DNA of 31,639 nucleotides, taken from Acephala macrosclerotiorum. Taxonomy: Eukaryota > Ascomycota > Leotiomycetes > Helotiales > Mollisiaceae. Of the stretch, positions 1-14,463 are shown piece after piece. How positions within the stretch are numbered: the first letter of the stretch is position 1; each line of letters opens with the position of its first letter. The notes beneath the pieces were generated by a model. The model was not told where the DNA came from. It searched no databases and saw only the letters and a program-made list of their open reading frames with translations. The translations under genes and the position numbers were made by a program. The stretch lies in contig MU119659.1 in NCBI GenBank assembly GCA_014904845.1, positions 1 through 31,639 of the forward strand, in the 5' to 3' direction.

Positions 1-1085
1 ATTTAATTTAAATTAAATTAAAAAAGTTTTTATAAATTTTTTAACGTTTTATATTAAAAATAATATTTTTAAATTAATATATTATAAATCGTGAAATTCG
101 TTTTATTTTTAAAAATAATAATTATATAAAAATATTAAAAATTAATTATACGATTCGAATTATTATAATTATATATAAAAAAATTATATAATAAACGAAA
201 TTTTTAAAAATTTAAAAAAAAATTTAAAAAAAATTTTTAATTAAAAAAATCGAATTATAAAAACGAAATATAAATTATATTATTAAAATATATATAAAAA
301 AAAAATTAAAAAAATATATGAATACGAATTTAAAATAATTAAAATATTTCGTAAAAAATTTCGAAATTTAATAATATATTTTTATTTTTCGAAAAAAAAA
401 AATATTAAAAAAATATATTAAATTTTTTAATAAATAAAAAAAATTAATTAAATTAAACGAAAAAAACAAATTAAAATATTATTCGAATTATTAAAAATAT
501 TATTTTAAATTATATTATAAAATAAAAAATATAAAAAATATATATAAATTAATTATTATAATATATATTTTATTATAATAAAAAATACGAATACGAATTA
601 ATTACGTATTTATTTAAATCGTTAAAAAAATTATAAAATTAAATTTATTTTAACGTTTAAATTATTATAATTAAATATAAAAAAAAATAATAAAATCGAA
701 AATTTTTTTATTTAAATATAAAAATTATAATATTATTAAAAATTGTAATTAAAAAAAAAAATAATACGAAATTTTATTATAAATCGAATTCGAAAAAAAA
801 ATTATAATTATTTTTATTTAAAAATCGATTATATTTACATTAAATAATATCGAGAAAAATATTTTTTATTAATCGTTTTATCGAAAAACACGTGCGCTAA
901 TAAAATTATTAGCGAGTTAATAATAATTTAATCGATTATTAGCGCTATCGATTATTTTAATTTAGTATTAATAGCGTTAATTCGATACTAATAGTATTAA
1001 AATATTACTAATAGTACCAATTTAAAATTAAATATTTAAATATTTAAAACTTATAATTTATAGTATTTATTTAATTTATTATAAG

Positions 1086-1174
1086 AGTTTTAAATAAATT
1101 TATCGATCGCGTATTGAAATATTAAATTGCAAAGTTAAAAACTATTAAGTTTTAATATTTTTTATTAAAAAATT
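1086..1174 (+). repeat. Diverged direct repeat, copy 1
   Basis: The stretch carries TTTATCGATCGCGTATTGAA followed about 35 bases later by AAGTTTTAATATTTTTTATT. The same order of landmarks recurs near 3,137-3,226. A further shared stretch (AGAGTTTTAATATT near 1,446 and AAAGTTTTAATATT near 3,510) keeps a similar offset of about 2.05 kb. Similarity may therefore extend over several hundred bases, as for two eroded LTRs or two copies of one element. Low complexity limits confidence. Confidence 0.4.
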
Positions 1175-3136
1175 AACGATCGCACTTTATTCGATTAATT
1201 ATTAAAAATATCGAAAAAATAAATAAAAATAAAAATTAAAAATATTAACGCTATTTAAAATTTAATCGTAGAATCGATCGATTTGAATAAAGTTTATACG
1301 CGTAAAAAATAATAAATATATATCGTATTGCAATTAATCGAGTAATTAATCGATATTAAAAATTTAAATTAAAGTACTTAAAAATTAAACGATTTAATTA
1401 ATTAAATGTAATTATATAAATATCGCGTATAATCGTTTATAGTCGAGAGTTTTAATATTCTTATAAATCGAGATTTATTTACTAATTGATTATTAATTAA
1501 TAATCGATTTTTTTAATTAAATTTTAAAATTTTAAATATGTAATTATTACGTAATACGCGTTATTAATAAACCGTTGGTACTATTAGTAATCAATTAATA
1601 TATAAAAAAAATTTCTAATAAAACTATAAAAAAAACGAATTAAAATATATACGTTTTATAATATATTCGAATTAATAATAAAATAAAAAAAAAGTTTTAA
1701 AATATTTATTTACGTAAAAAAAAATAATATTATTTATTTTTTTAATTAACGTATAAAAAAAAAATTTTAATTAAATTATTAAACGAATTATACGTATATA
1801 ATATATATCGTTTAATAAATAAAAAAAAAAATAATAAAATCGTAAAACGAATTATTATAATATTAAAAATTTATAATTAAATAATAATTAATAATTTTAA
1901 TTAATACGAATTACGAATTTATAATAAAAATAAAATATTAATTGAAAAAATAATAAATTAAACATTTAATAATTATTTAATAATTAATAATAAAAAAATT
2001 ATATTCGATTTTAATTATATTAATATAAAAAAAATTATAATATAAATAAATTCGATTATAAATATAAAATTAAATTATATATTTTTATAAATAAAAATTT
2101 TAAAATATATTAAAAAACGAAAAACGAAAATCGATATAAAATTAATTAATTTAAAAATTTTTAAAAAATATTTCGAAAAGTTTTTTAAAAAAAATTAATA
2201 AAAATAAAATAATTTTAATAAAATTTTAATAATTTAAAAGAAAAAAAATTTAATAATATAAAAAATATTAAATAATATTAATATAAATTTCGTAATAAAT
2301 TAATACGTATTAAAATAAAATTAATAATTATATAAATAAAAAAAATATATTAAATCGTATAATAAAAAAATAAATAATAATATTTTAATTATAAAAAATA
2401 ATAATAAAATTATTAATTTATTTATTAAAATTTAAAATAAACGAAATAAATTTATTTGAAAATTTATTAAAAACGAAATTTAAATAATTATAAATAGAAT
2501 TTATTTAAAAAAAAATTAAAAAAACTATAATAAATTTTAATAATATTATAATATCCATTTTTAAATTTATAAAAATTTTTATAAATAAAATAATAATAAA
2601 ATTATTTAATAAAATTATTTTAATAAATAAATATTCGTTTAAAAAATATAATTTAACGTTAATATTTAAATTAAAAAAAAAATTTAAAATCGAAAAAAAA
2701 TCGAAATTTATATTATTTTTATTAATATTAAATAAAAATTAAAACGAATTATAATTAATAAATTCAATTATATAATTATAAATAATAAATAATTAAAATA
2801 ATATTACGCGAATAAAATTATAAAAAAAAATACAATTAATTTTATATAAATTATTATAAATATCGACAAATTTTAATTTAATCGAAAATTCGATAATAAT
2901 TAAATAAACGTATTATTTTTTATTAGATTTAATTTTAATTTAAAACGCTATTTATTGAACTTTTTAAATTACGATTAAATTAAAATCGTTTAATTAAATT
3001 AATTAAATAATAATTTATTTTTTTAAACGTTTTAAATATTTTAAATATATTAAAATTAAAATATTTAATAAATTTAAAATTAAATTATTTAAAATTTTAT
3101 ATATAGAATTTTTTATATTATAAAATTTTATTTTAA

Positions 3137-3226
3137 AAGTTTTAATTAATTTTATCGAGCGCGTATTAAAATATATTATTATAAAATTTGAAATTGAAAT
3201 TTTAATATTTTTTATTAAAAGTAAAT
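3137..3226 (+). repeat. Diverged direct repeat, copy 2
   Basis: This is the partner of the repeat at 1,086-1,174. It shows TTTATCGAGCGCGTATTAAA followed by AAATTTTAATATTTTTTATT at comparable spacing. The GCGCG-type core makes chance AT-rich similarity less likely, but the alignment was made by eye. Confidence 0.4.
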
Positions 3227-3430
3227 TAATACAATTTTAAATTTAATCGAATTAATACGATCGTATTTTAAATTCAAAATTTTAATGTTTTTAATTTTAA
3301 AAATTTTTAATATACGTTTTATTTTATAAAATTTTTATTTATTAATTTAAAAATATTTTAAATCGTATTATTTTCAAAAGTTTAAATTTAATAAAACAAT
3401 TTACGTATAATATTTTACGTATATAATCGA

Positions 3431-3464
3431 ATAAAATAAAATAAAATAAAATAAATAAAATAAA
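3431..3464. repeat. (ATAAA)n simple repeat
   Basis: A short array of ATAAA units, with one shortened unit, lies within the left AT-rich block. No function is implied. Confidence 0.7.
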
Positions 3465-6039
3465 ACATTTAATAATTAATTATAATATCGAGAATATACG
3501 TATATAATCGAAAGTTTTAATATTGTTTATTTAAAAAATTAATATTTTAAATTTATATATTTTAATTAATTTAAATTAAACGTTTTAAATACTTTAAACG
3601 ATTTTAAACTTTTTAAACGTTTTAAACGTGAAATTTATTATTTTAATTTAAATTAATTTAATTATATTTAAAAAAATTAAATTTATTATTATTAAATTAA
3701 AATTTATCGATAAATACAATTTAAAAAAATAATAAAAATAAATAAATAATAATAATAATTTTTATAAATATAAAAAAAACGTTTAATATAATAATTATAA
3801 AAATAATAAAAAAAAAATTTATAAAATTAAAAGTTTTTAAATAAATTATTAAATAAATAATAAATTTTATAATAAATCGAATTATTATTTTTCGTAAAAA
3901 AATAAATAAAAAAGATTTTATTATTTTAAATAATAATTTATTATAAAAATTATTAATATTTTTTATATTATTCGTTATATTAATAATATTTATCGAAAAA
4001 TTTTCACATATAATAATTTATATAAACGATATTATAATTTTAATAAAAATTAAAAAATTCAAAATTATAATAAAAATAATAAAATAATAAATTAAAAAAA
4101 TTATTAAAATATTAAAAAGAAAATCGAATTTATATATTAAATTAAATAAAAATAAATAAAAAAATATTAATAATTAAAAAAAAACGATTATTATTAATAT
4201 AATATTATTATATAAAAATAAATTATAATAAAAAAACGATTTAAAAAAAAATAAAAAAAAATAATTTATTAAAAGTTTTTTTAAACGTTTAAATATAATA
4301 TTAAATAAAATAAAAAAAAATTATTTTTAATTTATAAAATTATATCGAATTTAATTTTAAATTACGAATTAAAAATATTAAACGTAAAAATATATTTGAA
4401 AAAAATACAAAAAAAAAATTAATTAAAAATAAAAAAATTAATTAAATATTATTTTATACGATATATTTACAAAAGAAATATTATAAATTCAAAGAAAATA
4501 TAAAAGATTTAATTAAAAATCGAAATTTAATTGTTTTATTTTACGATTTTTAAAAAAAAAAAAAAATTTTAAATTTATAAATATAAAATATTAATAAATA
4601 AAAATTTTCGAATTTAAAAAAAAAATAAATTATAATAATTATACGTAAAAATTATAATAATAAAAACTATAAAAATTATTATAAAATATAAATTAATAAT
4701 AAAATTACGATTTATATTACAAATATAATAATAAATATAAAAATAAATATAAAAATAACATATTACGATATTATAATTATAATAATAATACAAATATATT
4801 AATATAAATTATTTAATATATATAATATTTTTTTTTTAAAAAAAATATTATATATAATTAAAATATATTTTTGTAATAATATTAAATTTGAAAATCGTCG
4901 TATAATATTTTAATAAAAATTAAATTAAACGAAAAACGTTTTAAAGTTTTTTTTGTTTTATTATAATTAATACGAGAATTTCAATTATTATTATACGAAA
5001 TTCAAATATAATATTAAAATAACGTATATTATTTGTTTTAATAAATTAATATAAAATAAAAAATACTTTTTAATATATAAATTTTTATTAAAAAAATAAA
5101 TATATAATCGAATTTTAATTTTAATTATTTATTAATTATACGTTTTTTTAAAAATATAAAATATAAAAATAAAATAATTATTAAAAAAAAATATTAATAT
5201 TGTAATTAAATAATTAAAAAAAACGAATTTTTATTAATGTTTTTTTAATAAAAAATAATTTAAAATTATAAATATAAAACGTTAAATAATTTAAAATAAT
5301 TAAATTATAAAATTAAATATATTAAACGAAAATTAATTAAATAAATTTTTAAAAAAAATTAATAAAATAAATATTATAAATTAAATTAATAAAAAATACG
5401 AAATACAAATTAATAATAATTTTAATAAATTTTATTAAATTATATTAAAAGTTTTATATATTTAAATTATAAAAATAAATTAATTCGATTTAAAAAAATA
5501 TTAAAAAAATAAAAATATAATATTATAAATACGAAATATAATAAAAATAAAATTATTATAAAACGTTACGCGAATAATATTCTTTTGAAAACGATTATAA
5601 AAATATATAAAAATATAAAAATACGAAAATATTATTATTAAAACGAAAAAAATTATTATATATTTTTTAATTAATTAATATAATAATCAAAACAGTTTTA
5701 TAATTTAACGATTATTATAAACTATAAATTTAATAATAATAATAATAATAATATTAAATTTAATCGAAGTATTCAAATATAGCGATTTGATTAATCTATT
5801 AAAAATTTCGTAGTTACGAGACTTCGAACTAATATATAATCGATCCGATAAAAAATACTAAAACTTCGATTTACGTACGATCGCGCTACGCTTACAATTA
5901 TAATATATCAATTAATTCAAATTATATAAAACTCGTAAATAAATTGAAACTTAATTAAATATTATTAGATTTTAAATTTTAAACGATTTTATTAATTCGT
6001 TATTACGCAAATCAATAAAATATAATCGTATTTAATAAA

Positions 6040-6690
6040 AATAGTAATTATAAAATTTTTAAATACGTTTCTATTTTAAATATTAAAGTATTTATTTATT
6101 TACTTATTTAAATATTAAATATTTTTATAATTGTATCATTTTTAAAAAAGATTTTAAAAAATCTTTTTTTAATAAATAATTTTTTATAATTAATTAAATT
6201 AATCGTAATAATTAAATATAAAATAAAAATTTTAAAAAGTATTTTCTTAGTATAAAACTTTATAATAAATACGTTTTTATTTTAAATATTAAAATATTTA
6301 TTTAATATTGAATATTTTTATAATTGCGCAGTTTTTAAATAGAGTTATAAAAAATTCTCTTAGAATTATATATTAAATAAAATAATTTAAATTAATTAAA
6401 TCGATCGTAATAATTTAATATAAAAAACGAAAGTTTTAAAAAGTATTTTTTTAATGTAAAATTTCAAAAATGCGTTTTTATTTAAAGTGTTAAAATAAAA
6501 AAAACTTTTTATTTTAATTATATAATTACGTAATTTTTTAAAAAAGTTTTAAAAGATTTTTTTTTAAAATTATATATTAAATAAAGTAATCAAAAGTAAT
6601 TAAATCGATTGTAATAATTTAATATAAAAAACGAAAATTTTAAAAAGTGTTTTCCTAGTAATAAAATTTTATAATAATTGAATTTTTATT
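6040..6690 (+). repeat. Tandem repeat, period about 204 bp, three diverged copies
   Basis: The landmark (A/G)CGTTT(T/C)TATTTTAAATATTAAA recurs at about 6,065, 6,271, 6,472 and, strongly changed, 6,679, giving spacings near 206, 201 and 207. Other landmarks repeat in phase: AAAAAGTATTTTCTTAGTATAAAA near 6,236, AAAAAGTATTTTTTTAATGTAAAA near 6,440, AAAAAGTGTTTTCCTAGTAATAAAA near 6,640, and AATTAAATCGATCGTAATAATTTAATATAAAAAACGAAA before the second and third of these. This is a satellite-like array or a tandemly repeated piece of a transposon, eroded by C-to-T and G-to-A changes. Confidence 0.6.
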
Positions 6691-6910
6691 TTAAGTATTA
6701 AAAAGTTTATTAATTTATCGATTTTTATCGTTCGATAAAATTTAAAATTTTATTTCAATTTCAAATCCTTATAAAACGTTCAAATAAAAAGTTTTTAATT
6801 TAGAATTTGAAATAAAAATAAATTAAATAAATTACTAAAATTGAAAACTTTGTAATTCTTTACAAAAGTACTTTTACGAAGTTTGCGAAATAAAATATGT
6901 ATCGAATAAA

Positions 6911-6972
6911 GAAAGAAAAAGTTCGTTCGCTATTGGCTCGTTTAACGAGTCGTCGAACGAGTTTTTTCTTTC
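6911..6972. repeat. Nested inverted repeat (hairpin)
   Basis: Two 19-base arms face each other: GAAAGAAAAAGTTCGTTCG at 6,911-6,929 and CGAACGAGTTTTTTCTTTC at 6,954-6,972, mismatched at only two positions. Between them lies a second near-palindrome, CTCGTTTAACGAG, at 6,937-6,949. The patch keeps more G and C than its surroundings. It could be a transposon end or a hairpin-forming site; no family was recognised. Confidence 0.55.
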
Positions 6973-7798
6973 GAAACGAGAAAAACATTTTATATATAAA
7001 TTAATATAAATTTAATAAATATTATAAAAAAAAATATACGAATAATAAAATATAAATTTAAATTATTAATTTAAATTTTATATTAATTTATTAGTAAATT
7101 ATAAATATAATAATTTATATATTTATAATATATATAAATTGTTTAATATATTTAATACGTTTAATAAAATACGTTTAATATTACGAAAAACTTTTTATAT
7201 TTACGTATTACGCACGTGATTTCTGTTTATATATAATCGAGTTTTATATTTATAAATTATTATTTTAATTTTTATTTATATTAAATATATTTATTTATTT
7301 ACGTAATATTTAAATTAAAAATTATTTAATAATTTTAATAATAATTTTTTAATCGATTTAATTATATTTAAAAATATTAAATTTATTATTATTAAATTAA
7401 AATTTACCAATAAAAATTAATATTATTTTTAAAGTTTTATTATATATTTTCGTTTTTTTATTTTTTATTTATATTAAAATTAACGAGTTTTATATATTAA
7501 TAATATATAATAAAAACGAAAAATAATTTTATTTAATTTGTCGAAAATTAATAATATTTTTATTATAAAAAAATTATTAATATCGAAATAAATATTATAT
7601 AATATTTATATTTGATTTAAAATCGTATATAATTAATTTTATTTTTTAAATAATTTTAATTAATTATAAATTAATACGTATATTAAAACTTGAAAAAAGT
7701 TTTATATACGTTTAATTAATTATTATTAATAAATATTAATAATTAATATAAATTTTATAAAAATAAAAATAAATTAAATAATAATAATAATAAACAAT

Positions 7799-7987
7799 TT
7801 AAAAAATAATATAAAAATTTAAATTTGAAAAAACTTTAAAAATAAAAAAAAAGTGTAAGATGTTCAAAATCGAGGTTAAAAAATCGTTGTAAAAAATGTA
7901 ATTAGTATTGTTACTTCGTAGTTCGATAAACGCGAGATCGAAGGTGTCGGTTTTGTCTGTCGGACTTTCGTCAGTCAGCGAGTCCAT
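7799..7987 (-). pseudogene. Eroded N-terminal coding fragment at island edge
   Basis: The minus-strand frame opens with an ATG at 7,987 in a good context (CCCATGG). It begins MDSLTDESPTDKTDTFDLAF, a hydrophilic and plausible protein start. After about 30 residues it becomes an AT-driven string rich in F, I, L, N and Y, where it enters the RIP-like block. It may be the start of a gene or transposon ORF whose body was destroyed. I do not recognise the family, and it could be chance. Confidence 0.25.
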
Positions 7988-8769
7988 GGGCTTAAGGATA
8001 AGCGGAAATATTAAGTTTATTTTTAAGAAAAGTAAATCAACTATAGACTTTAGCTATGAAAGGCACCAAGGTTGACAAGGAAGGTGTTCCGAATTTTCGG
8101 TGAATCAATTTTCATTAAAATCGCTGTGTTGAGGTAAGGTCTGGTTTGTATGTCCTACTCGAAGGTGATGTAAGAGAGCTTTTTATTTTTGTGAGGGAGA
8201 TATGTCGTTGAAATGCCCTGCAGATATCTCCCGAGACAACTTTTGTATTTACAATGAGGAAAATCTTCAATGCCTATGCCAAAGTTGAATAGAACGAAGT
8301 TTAGGTATAAATTGGTGCACGATTCTCTTTAAATAGATTATTTGCATTGAAAAGCCCACTTATACCACATATTATAGAGAACTGTTTAGTATATTGGTGC
8401 TACTGACCATGTCGTTTGGCCATCAGCTCAAAGTAATAAGGAATCTCACATCTAAATGTCGATATGACCATTTTCCATTTCCCTCTTTAGGCCTGAGCTG
8501 CTGTTGCTTTAGCCCAAGCCATGAGGGAGCAAGTCTAAGCCGAGGGTGAGAATTCCTAAGCACGGCCTAAGCATGCATTAAAGAGTCATTTTAACATCCG
8601 GAGAGGGCTCATTTTGGCTTTCTTGAGGCCCGGTAAGCCAGGGGGCCTATCTGGAGGCTCATCGACTACGACTCTAGAAAAATGACAAGAGTTTCTTTAG
8701 GGCCGATTCTGGATCCTATCAAGAGCCGCGCGAAACGAAACGACCGAAGATGAATTTCATAATTCAATT
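7988..8769. other. Intergenic, left island edge
   Basis: Composition rises from AT-rich to normal across this stretch. I see no frame with protein character on either strand and no tRNA or other RNA gene. It lies downstream of katG2. Confidence 0.5.
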
Positions 8770-8775
8770 TTTATT
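8770..8775 (-). terminator. Poly(A) signal of katG2
   Basis: The minus strand reads AATAAA here (TTTATT on plus), about 155 bases past the katG2 stop codon and inside an AT-rich stretch. That is the usual place and form of a fungal polyadenylation signal. No transcript data support it. Confidence 0.5.
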
Positions 8776-8928
8776 ATACAAAAATATAGCATCAATATAT
8801 ATATGAATCCATTAACGCATCAGAATTTGATCAAGGTGGAGAAACCAGGTAAGATTCCTGAAGCTTCTCAAAACAACATCCTCAATCCACAAATCTCTCA
8901 CCTCTCACTCCTCACCATCTTCCTCCCC

Positions 8929-11706
<2,778 letters not shown>

Positions 11707-11826
11707 GGCAGGAGGACCGAAGCAGGCAGTCTGTTTGTGTCTGCAAAGTAGATGACACAACGAGCTGCGATCGGAGCCGATGACGACGAGGAGGGAGATC
11801 GTCCTGTCTCGTGGCCTGCGCAACGA

Positions 11827-11834
11827 CTTTTATA
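11827..11834 (-). promoter_or_regulatory. TATA box of katG2
   Basis: The minus strand reads TATAAAAG about 120 bases upstream of the katG2 ATG, preceded by GGG. It is a close match to the eukaryotic TATA consensus at a plausible distance for a start site 30 bases downstream and a 5' leader of about 90 bases. Confidence 0.55.
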
Positions 11835-11839
11835 CCCAA

Positions 11840-13283
11840 TTTCTGCACGGACTGTTAGTGTGAGGCTTTCAGCTGAGAAGGCAATATTAAATCGGCGCAA
11901 GCCATGAACCTGCCAGTTCCATGCATTATCGGAATATGACCACAAACATCTCCATTCAAAGAGCTGCTCCAGTATTATGGATTACACAGCGTAAGGAGGC
12001 TGTCGGTAGTTCGACCCATGTTGAGTCAGAAGCCAAAAGACAGGGCTTAAAAGTGTGAGGTTGAACGCTAACCGCGTAGATGTTCCCCGAACATTGGTCA
12101 AGCGTGCCAAAACAACTCAACTCTCTAGGGTCGCGATCCAATAGTGCCCCATCCATGAAATGAAGCGGAGAATAAGTGTAGACCCATTGGGATCGGGATT
12201 CAGAATAATACCCCCGTAAAGCTAAATTCGCGGGGTGATGGCGTGATTTGTTTTTTCCGTATGTCTCAGACGTAGGAACAAAAGAGGAATAGCGATGAGG
12301 CGAAAATCAATTCGAGAATCAAATAATATACAGCTGAGTTGTGATGGTTCAGAATAACTTCCAAAGCGGTGGCCAAAGAATAAGGATTGAAGAGAGAGAG
12401 AGAGAGAGAGAGGCTGCTGTGTTGCGCTCCATAATAGTTGCCTCGGGCACCAACCCCTGAAACCAGTCACATGTCAGTATTCTGATCCTTCGGGGGACGA
12501 ATGTGAGTCGGCAAGAGCATGAAAGAATCGAATTGCCGGCATCAGCGTTAGGAACTTCCTATTCTGCTAGAATCTGGGCTTGGCAGTGGAGAGCTGGGAA
12601 AATCCTCTGGCGGATGGGAGGAAAAGTTCGGAAATTAGACATGTGAGATGGGGAGATTAAGGCCGAAAAGGGTTAGTCAAGGCTTATGAGCCTCAAGTAA
12701 CGTCGAAAATAAGGGCGCATGGCCGAAAAACGCTAATTTCTCTCTGGAGAATGGGAGAGTTCGAAACCTGGAGAAGACAGATCCGCTTAAAGCGGGGTGA
12801 GAGGGTGGGGCAGGGATGAGATATTCCCACCACTGCCAGGTATTCTTTGGACCCGAGGTAGACGTCGGCATCGGCGAGTTCGGTGAGAAGGCTGTTCAAA
12901 GTAATCGTTTCGAAATTTATGACTAATTGCTGTGACTGCGCTCCGTGGTTGGTGATATCCGTTTGTCTGCGAGGGCTCGAGGCAGGAAAGAGGTGGCTTA
13001 CGAGGCCCAAGAGGCCTTAAATGTCCACAAAAACTGGTGTCGATGGGTCGATGCGCGTAGCAGAAGGATTCGATTTGCTTGTATGACACGAGAGTTAGTG
13101 TGGAGGTGAAAACAACCTCGATGTTCTTCAATGCTTGTCCCACGTGTGCAAATGCAAATGGCAGCCCCTGTCTTGTTAATTTCTTGGTATTGTACTATGG
13201 CCCATAAAATATCTCTTTGGAGACAGGTTTTTACGTGATCGTAGAGCTTCACTTTGGTGTCACTTTGATTGAATGAAAGAGCA
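11840..13283. other. katG2 upstream region with possible eroded minus-strand gene
   Basis: No intact gene is visible. On the minus strand between about 13,280 and 12,690 several short frames look protein-like, for example LVINFETITLNSLLTELADA near 12,940-12,870 and MGQALKNIEVVFTSTLTLVS from 13,143. A plausible intron (GTAAGC at about 12,999 to GCAG at about 12,947) lies between them. They do not join into one clean frame and I do not recognise the family. It may be a relic or an upstream regulatory region of katG2. Confidence 0.3.
12391..12412. repeat. (AG)11 microsatellite
   Basis: An uninterrupted 22-base AG tract lies about 690 bases upstream of the katG2 start codon. GA/CT tracts are common in fungal promoter regions; no role is shown here. 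Confidence 0.9.
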
Positions 13284-13291
13284 GCTGTGGC

Positions 13292-13464
13292 TAGCGTAAT
13301 TAAAAAAATCACGTTAATTAATTCAAATTATAATTAACTTGATTGAATTAAATTAGATTATAATTAACGCATTTTCGAAAAAATCTAGATTAACGAGGAG
13401 AATTTTAATCACTATATAAAATAATTATAAAAATTATAATTTAATCTAATCATTTATTACGCTG
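13292..13464. mobile_element. hAT-like MITE, 173 bp, RIP-like decayed
   Basis: The ends are inverted: TAGCGTAAT on the left and, reverse-complemented, CAGCGTAAT on the right, matching the hAT superfamily end pattern (T/C)AGNG. The flanking 8-mers GCTGTGGC (13,284-13,291) and GCTGTGGT (13,465-13,472) are a target duplication differing by one C/T. hAT elements make 8-bp duplications, so end type and duplication length agree. The interior is very AT-rich and non-coding, so this is a miniature non-autonomous copy. It sits between the katG2 upstream region and the 2EXR cluster. Confidence 0.65.
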
Positions 13465-13591
13465 GCTGTGGTTGTGATTTTCATTTTCTATAAGAGTATC
13501 TAGATGTCCGTGGTCTACAAAGATGTATTGCTTTCCACCACCAATTACTTGTCAATCGAAAAGAGTGATGCTGCCATTCCAGTAAAGCAAA

Positions 13592-14336
13592 CTACGACAT
13601 CAAGATGACCTCGGGAATCTTGAGACCAGGCACAGTCTTTACAAATTTCCCAAAGACACCTCCCATAAACTTCCTGCTTCTTTCTTGCTTCTCCTCCGTA
13701 AGATGCACCGTATACTTTCCTACAGGAGGCTTCAGGTAAAGCTTTCTCAGCCCCCTAACTCTTCCAGACGCAACCATGCCATGGAAAAGCCGCTCCATCG
13801 TCGAACATTCGGCGAAAGGGCCGCTGACCATTCTTGGCCCCATGTCTTCGATCCACCAAGCTTGATGCACCTCCAGACTCCGAACTTCCTCCATCGGCTT
13901 GCGCAAAGTCTTCGGTGAATCCATCAATCCGAGATATCTCATATCTATTAACCCAAACCCAACGAGAACGAGGGTATCAATCTTCGGATTGATGTACTTC
14001 TTGCAATTTTGTTGTTGCATGACTCTAGAAGAACTCGATAATGTTCAAGAGCATATAATCGACTCTCCTAGTTGATAGCGAGAGTGATTAGCGGACCGAC
14101 GGCGCAAGTGAATAAGTAGGGAAAGCGGCCGGAAGATTTGGTGTCTTCGTTGCTATCTCTGTTGACTTTTGCTTCGCGCGGCTTGAAGGTAAGATGCCAG
14201 ATTGCAAGGCGCAACTCGATGGGGAGTTTAGAAAGAGCGTGAAGGAGTCGAGGATGTAGAGTCTTTGGTCGTAGAGAAGGGCTTCCGGGTCTGGGAGCTC
14301 GTCGCGGAAGATGATGAGGTTCTGCTCGTTAGCCAT
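13592..14336 (-). pseudogene. 2EXR-family relic A (near full length, broken)
   Basis: Read on the minus strand, the start MANEQNLIIF is followed by LPDP, LYDQ and DSFTLF. A one-base loss near 14,233 shifts the frame into SKLPIELRLAIWHLTFKPRE. That is the 2EXR signature of a Phe-rich entry, KLPxELR and IW. Next come an in-frame TAG (14,068-14,070) directly before ESRLYALEHYRVL, the family's ESR block, and a second frame change near 14,025. The C-terminal frame begins QQQNCKKYINPKIDTLVLVG (INPxxDTL is typical) and runs open to the TGA at 13,592. 2EXR proteins are common, often duplicated fungal proteins of unknown biochemical role. With at least two indels and one stop, it is not functional as it stands. 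Confidence 0.7.
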
Positions 14337-14463
14337 TGCGTATGATGGTTGCGCAGCTTCTGGAAGAACTTTTGGACACGATAAGTTTCTAGTCAAGAAC
14401 GACAGGTTTTTGGCGAAGAGTATTGCGTTCTTTGTAATGTCCCAGTCTTGGTGGAACAATCTG

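Larger units (their letters stand above)
1..7798. other. AT-rich RIP-like block (left), no genes
   Basis: This stretch is extremely AT-rich and no frame carries a recognisable protein. By hand count positions 1-480 contain 14 cytosines, 13 of them in CpG. That is the pattern expected if CpA, CpT and CpC have been converted to TpN on both strands while CpG was spared. Slightly less eroded patches lie at about 860-1,600, 2,900-3,600, 5,760-6,050 and 6,880-7,000. The underlying sequence was probably transposon DNA, but no element type can be named from what is left. Repeats inside it are listed separately. Confidence 0.85.

Noticed and set aside
1..7798. Mitochondrial DNA or an AT-rich organelle insert
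   Set aside because: There are no mitochondrial genes, tRNAs or rRNA stretches, and CpG-only cytosines fit RIP-like decay better than organelle composition.
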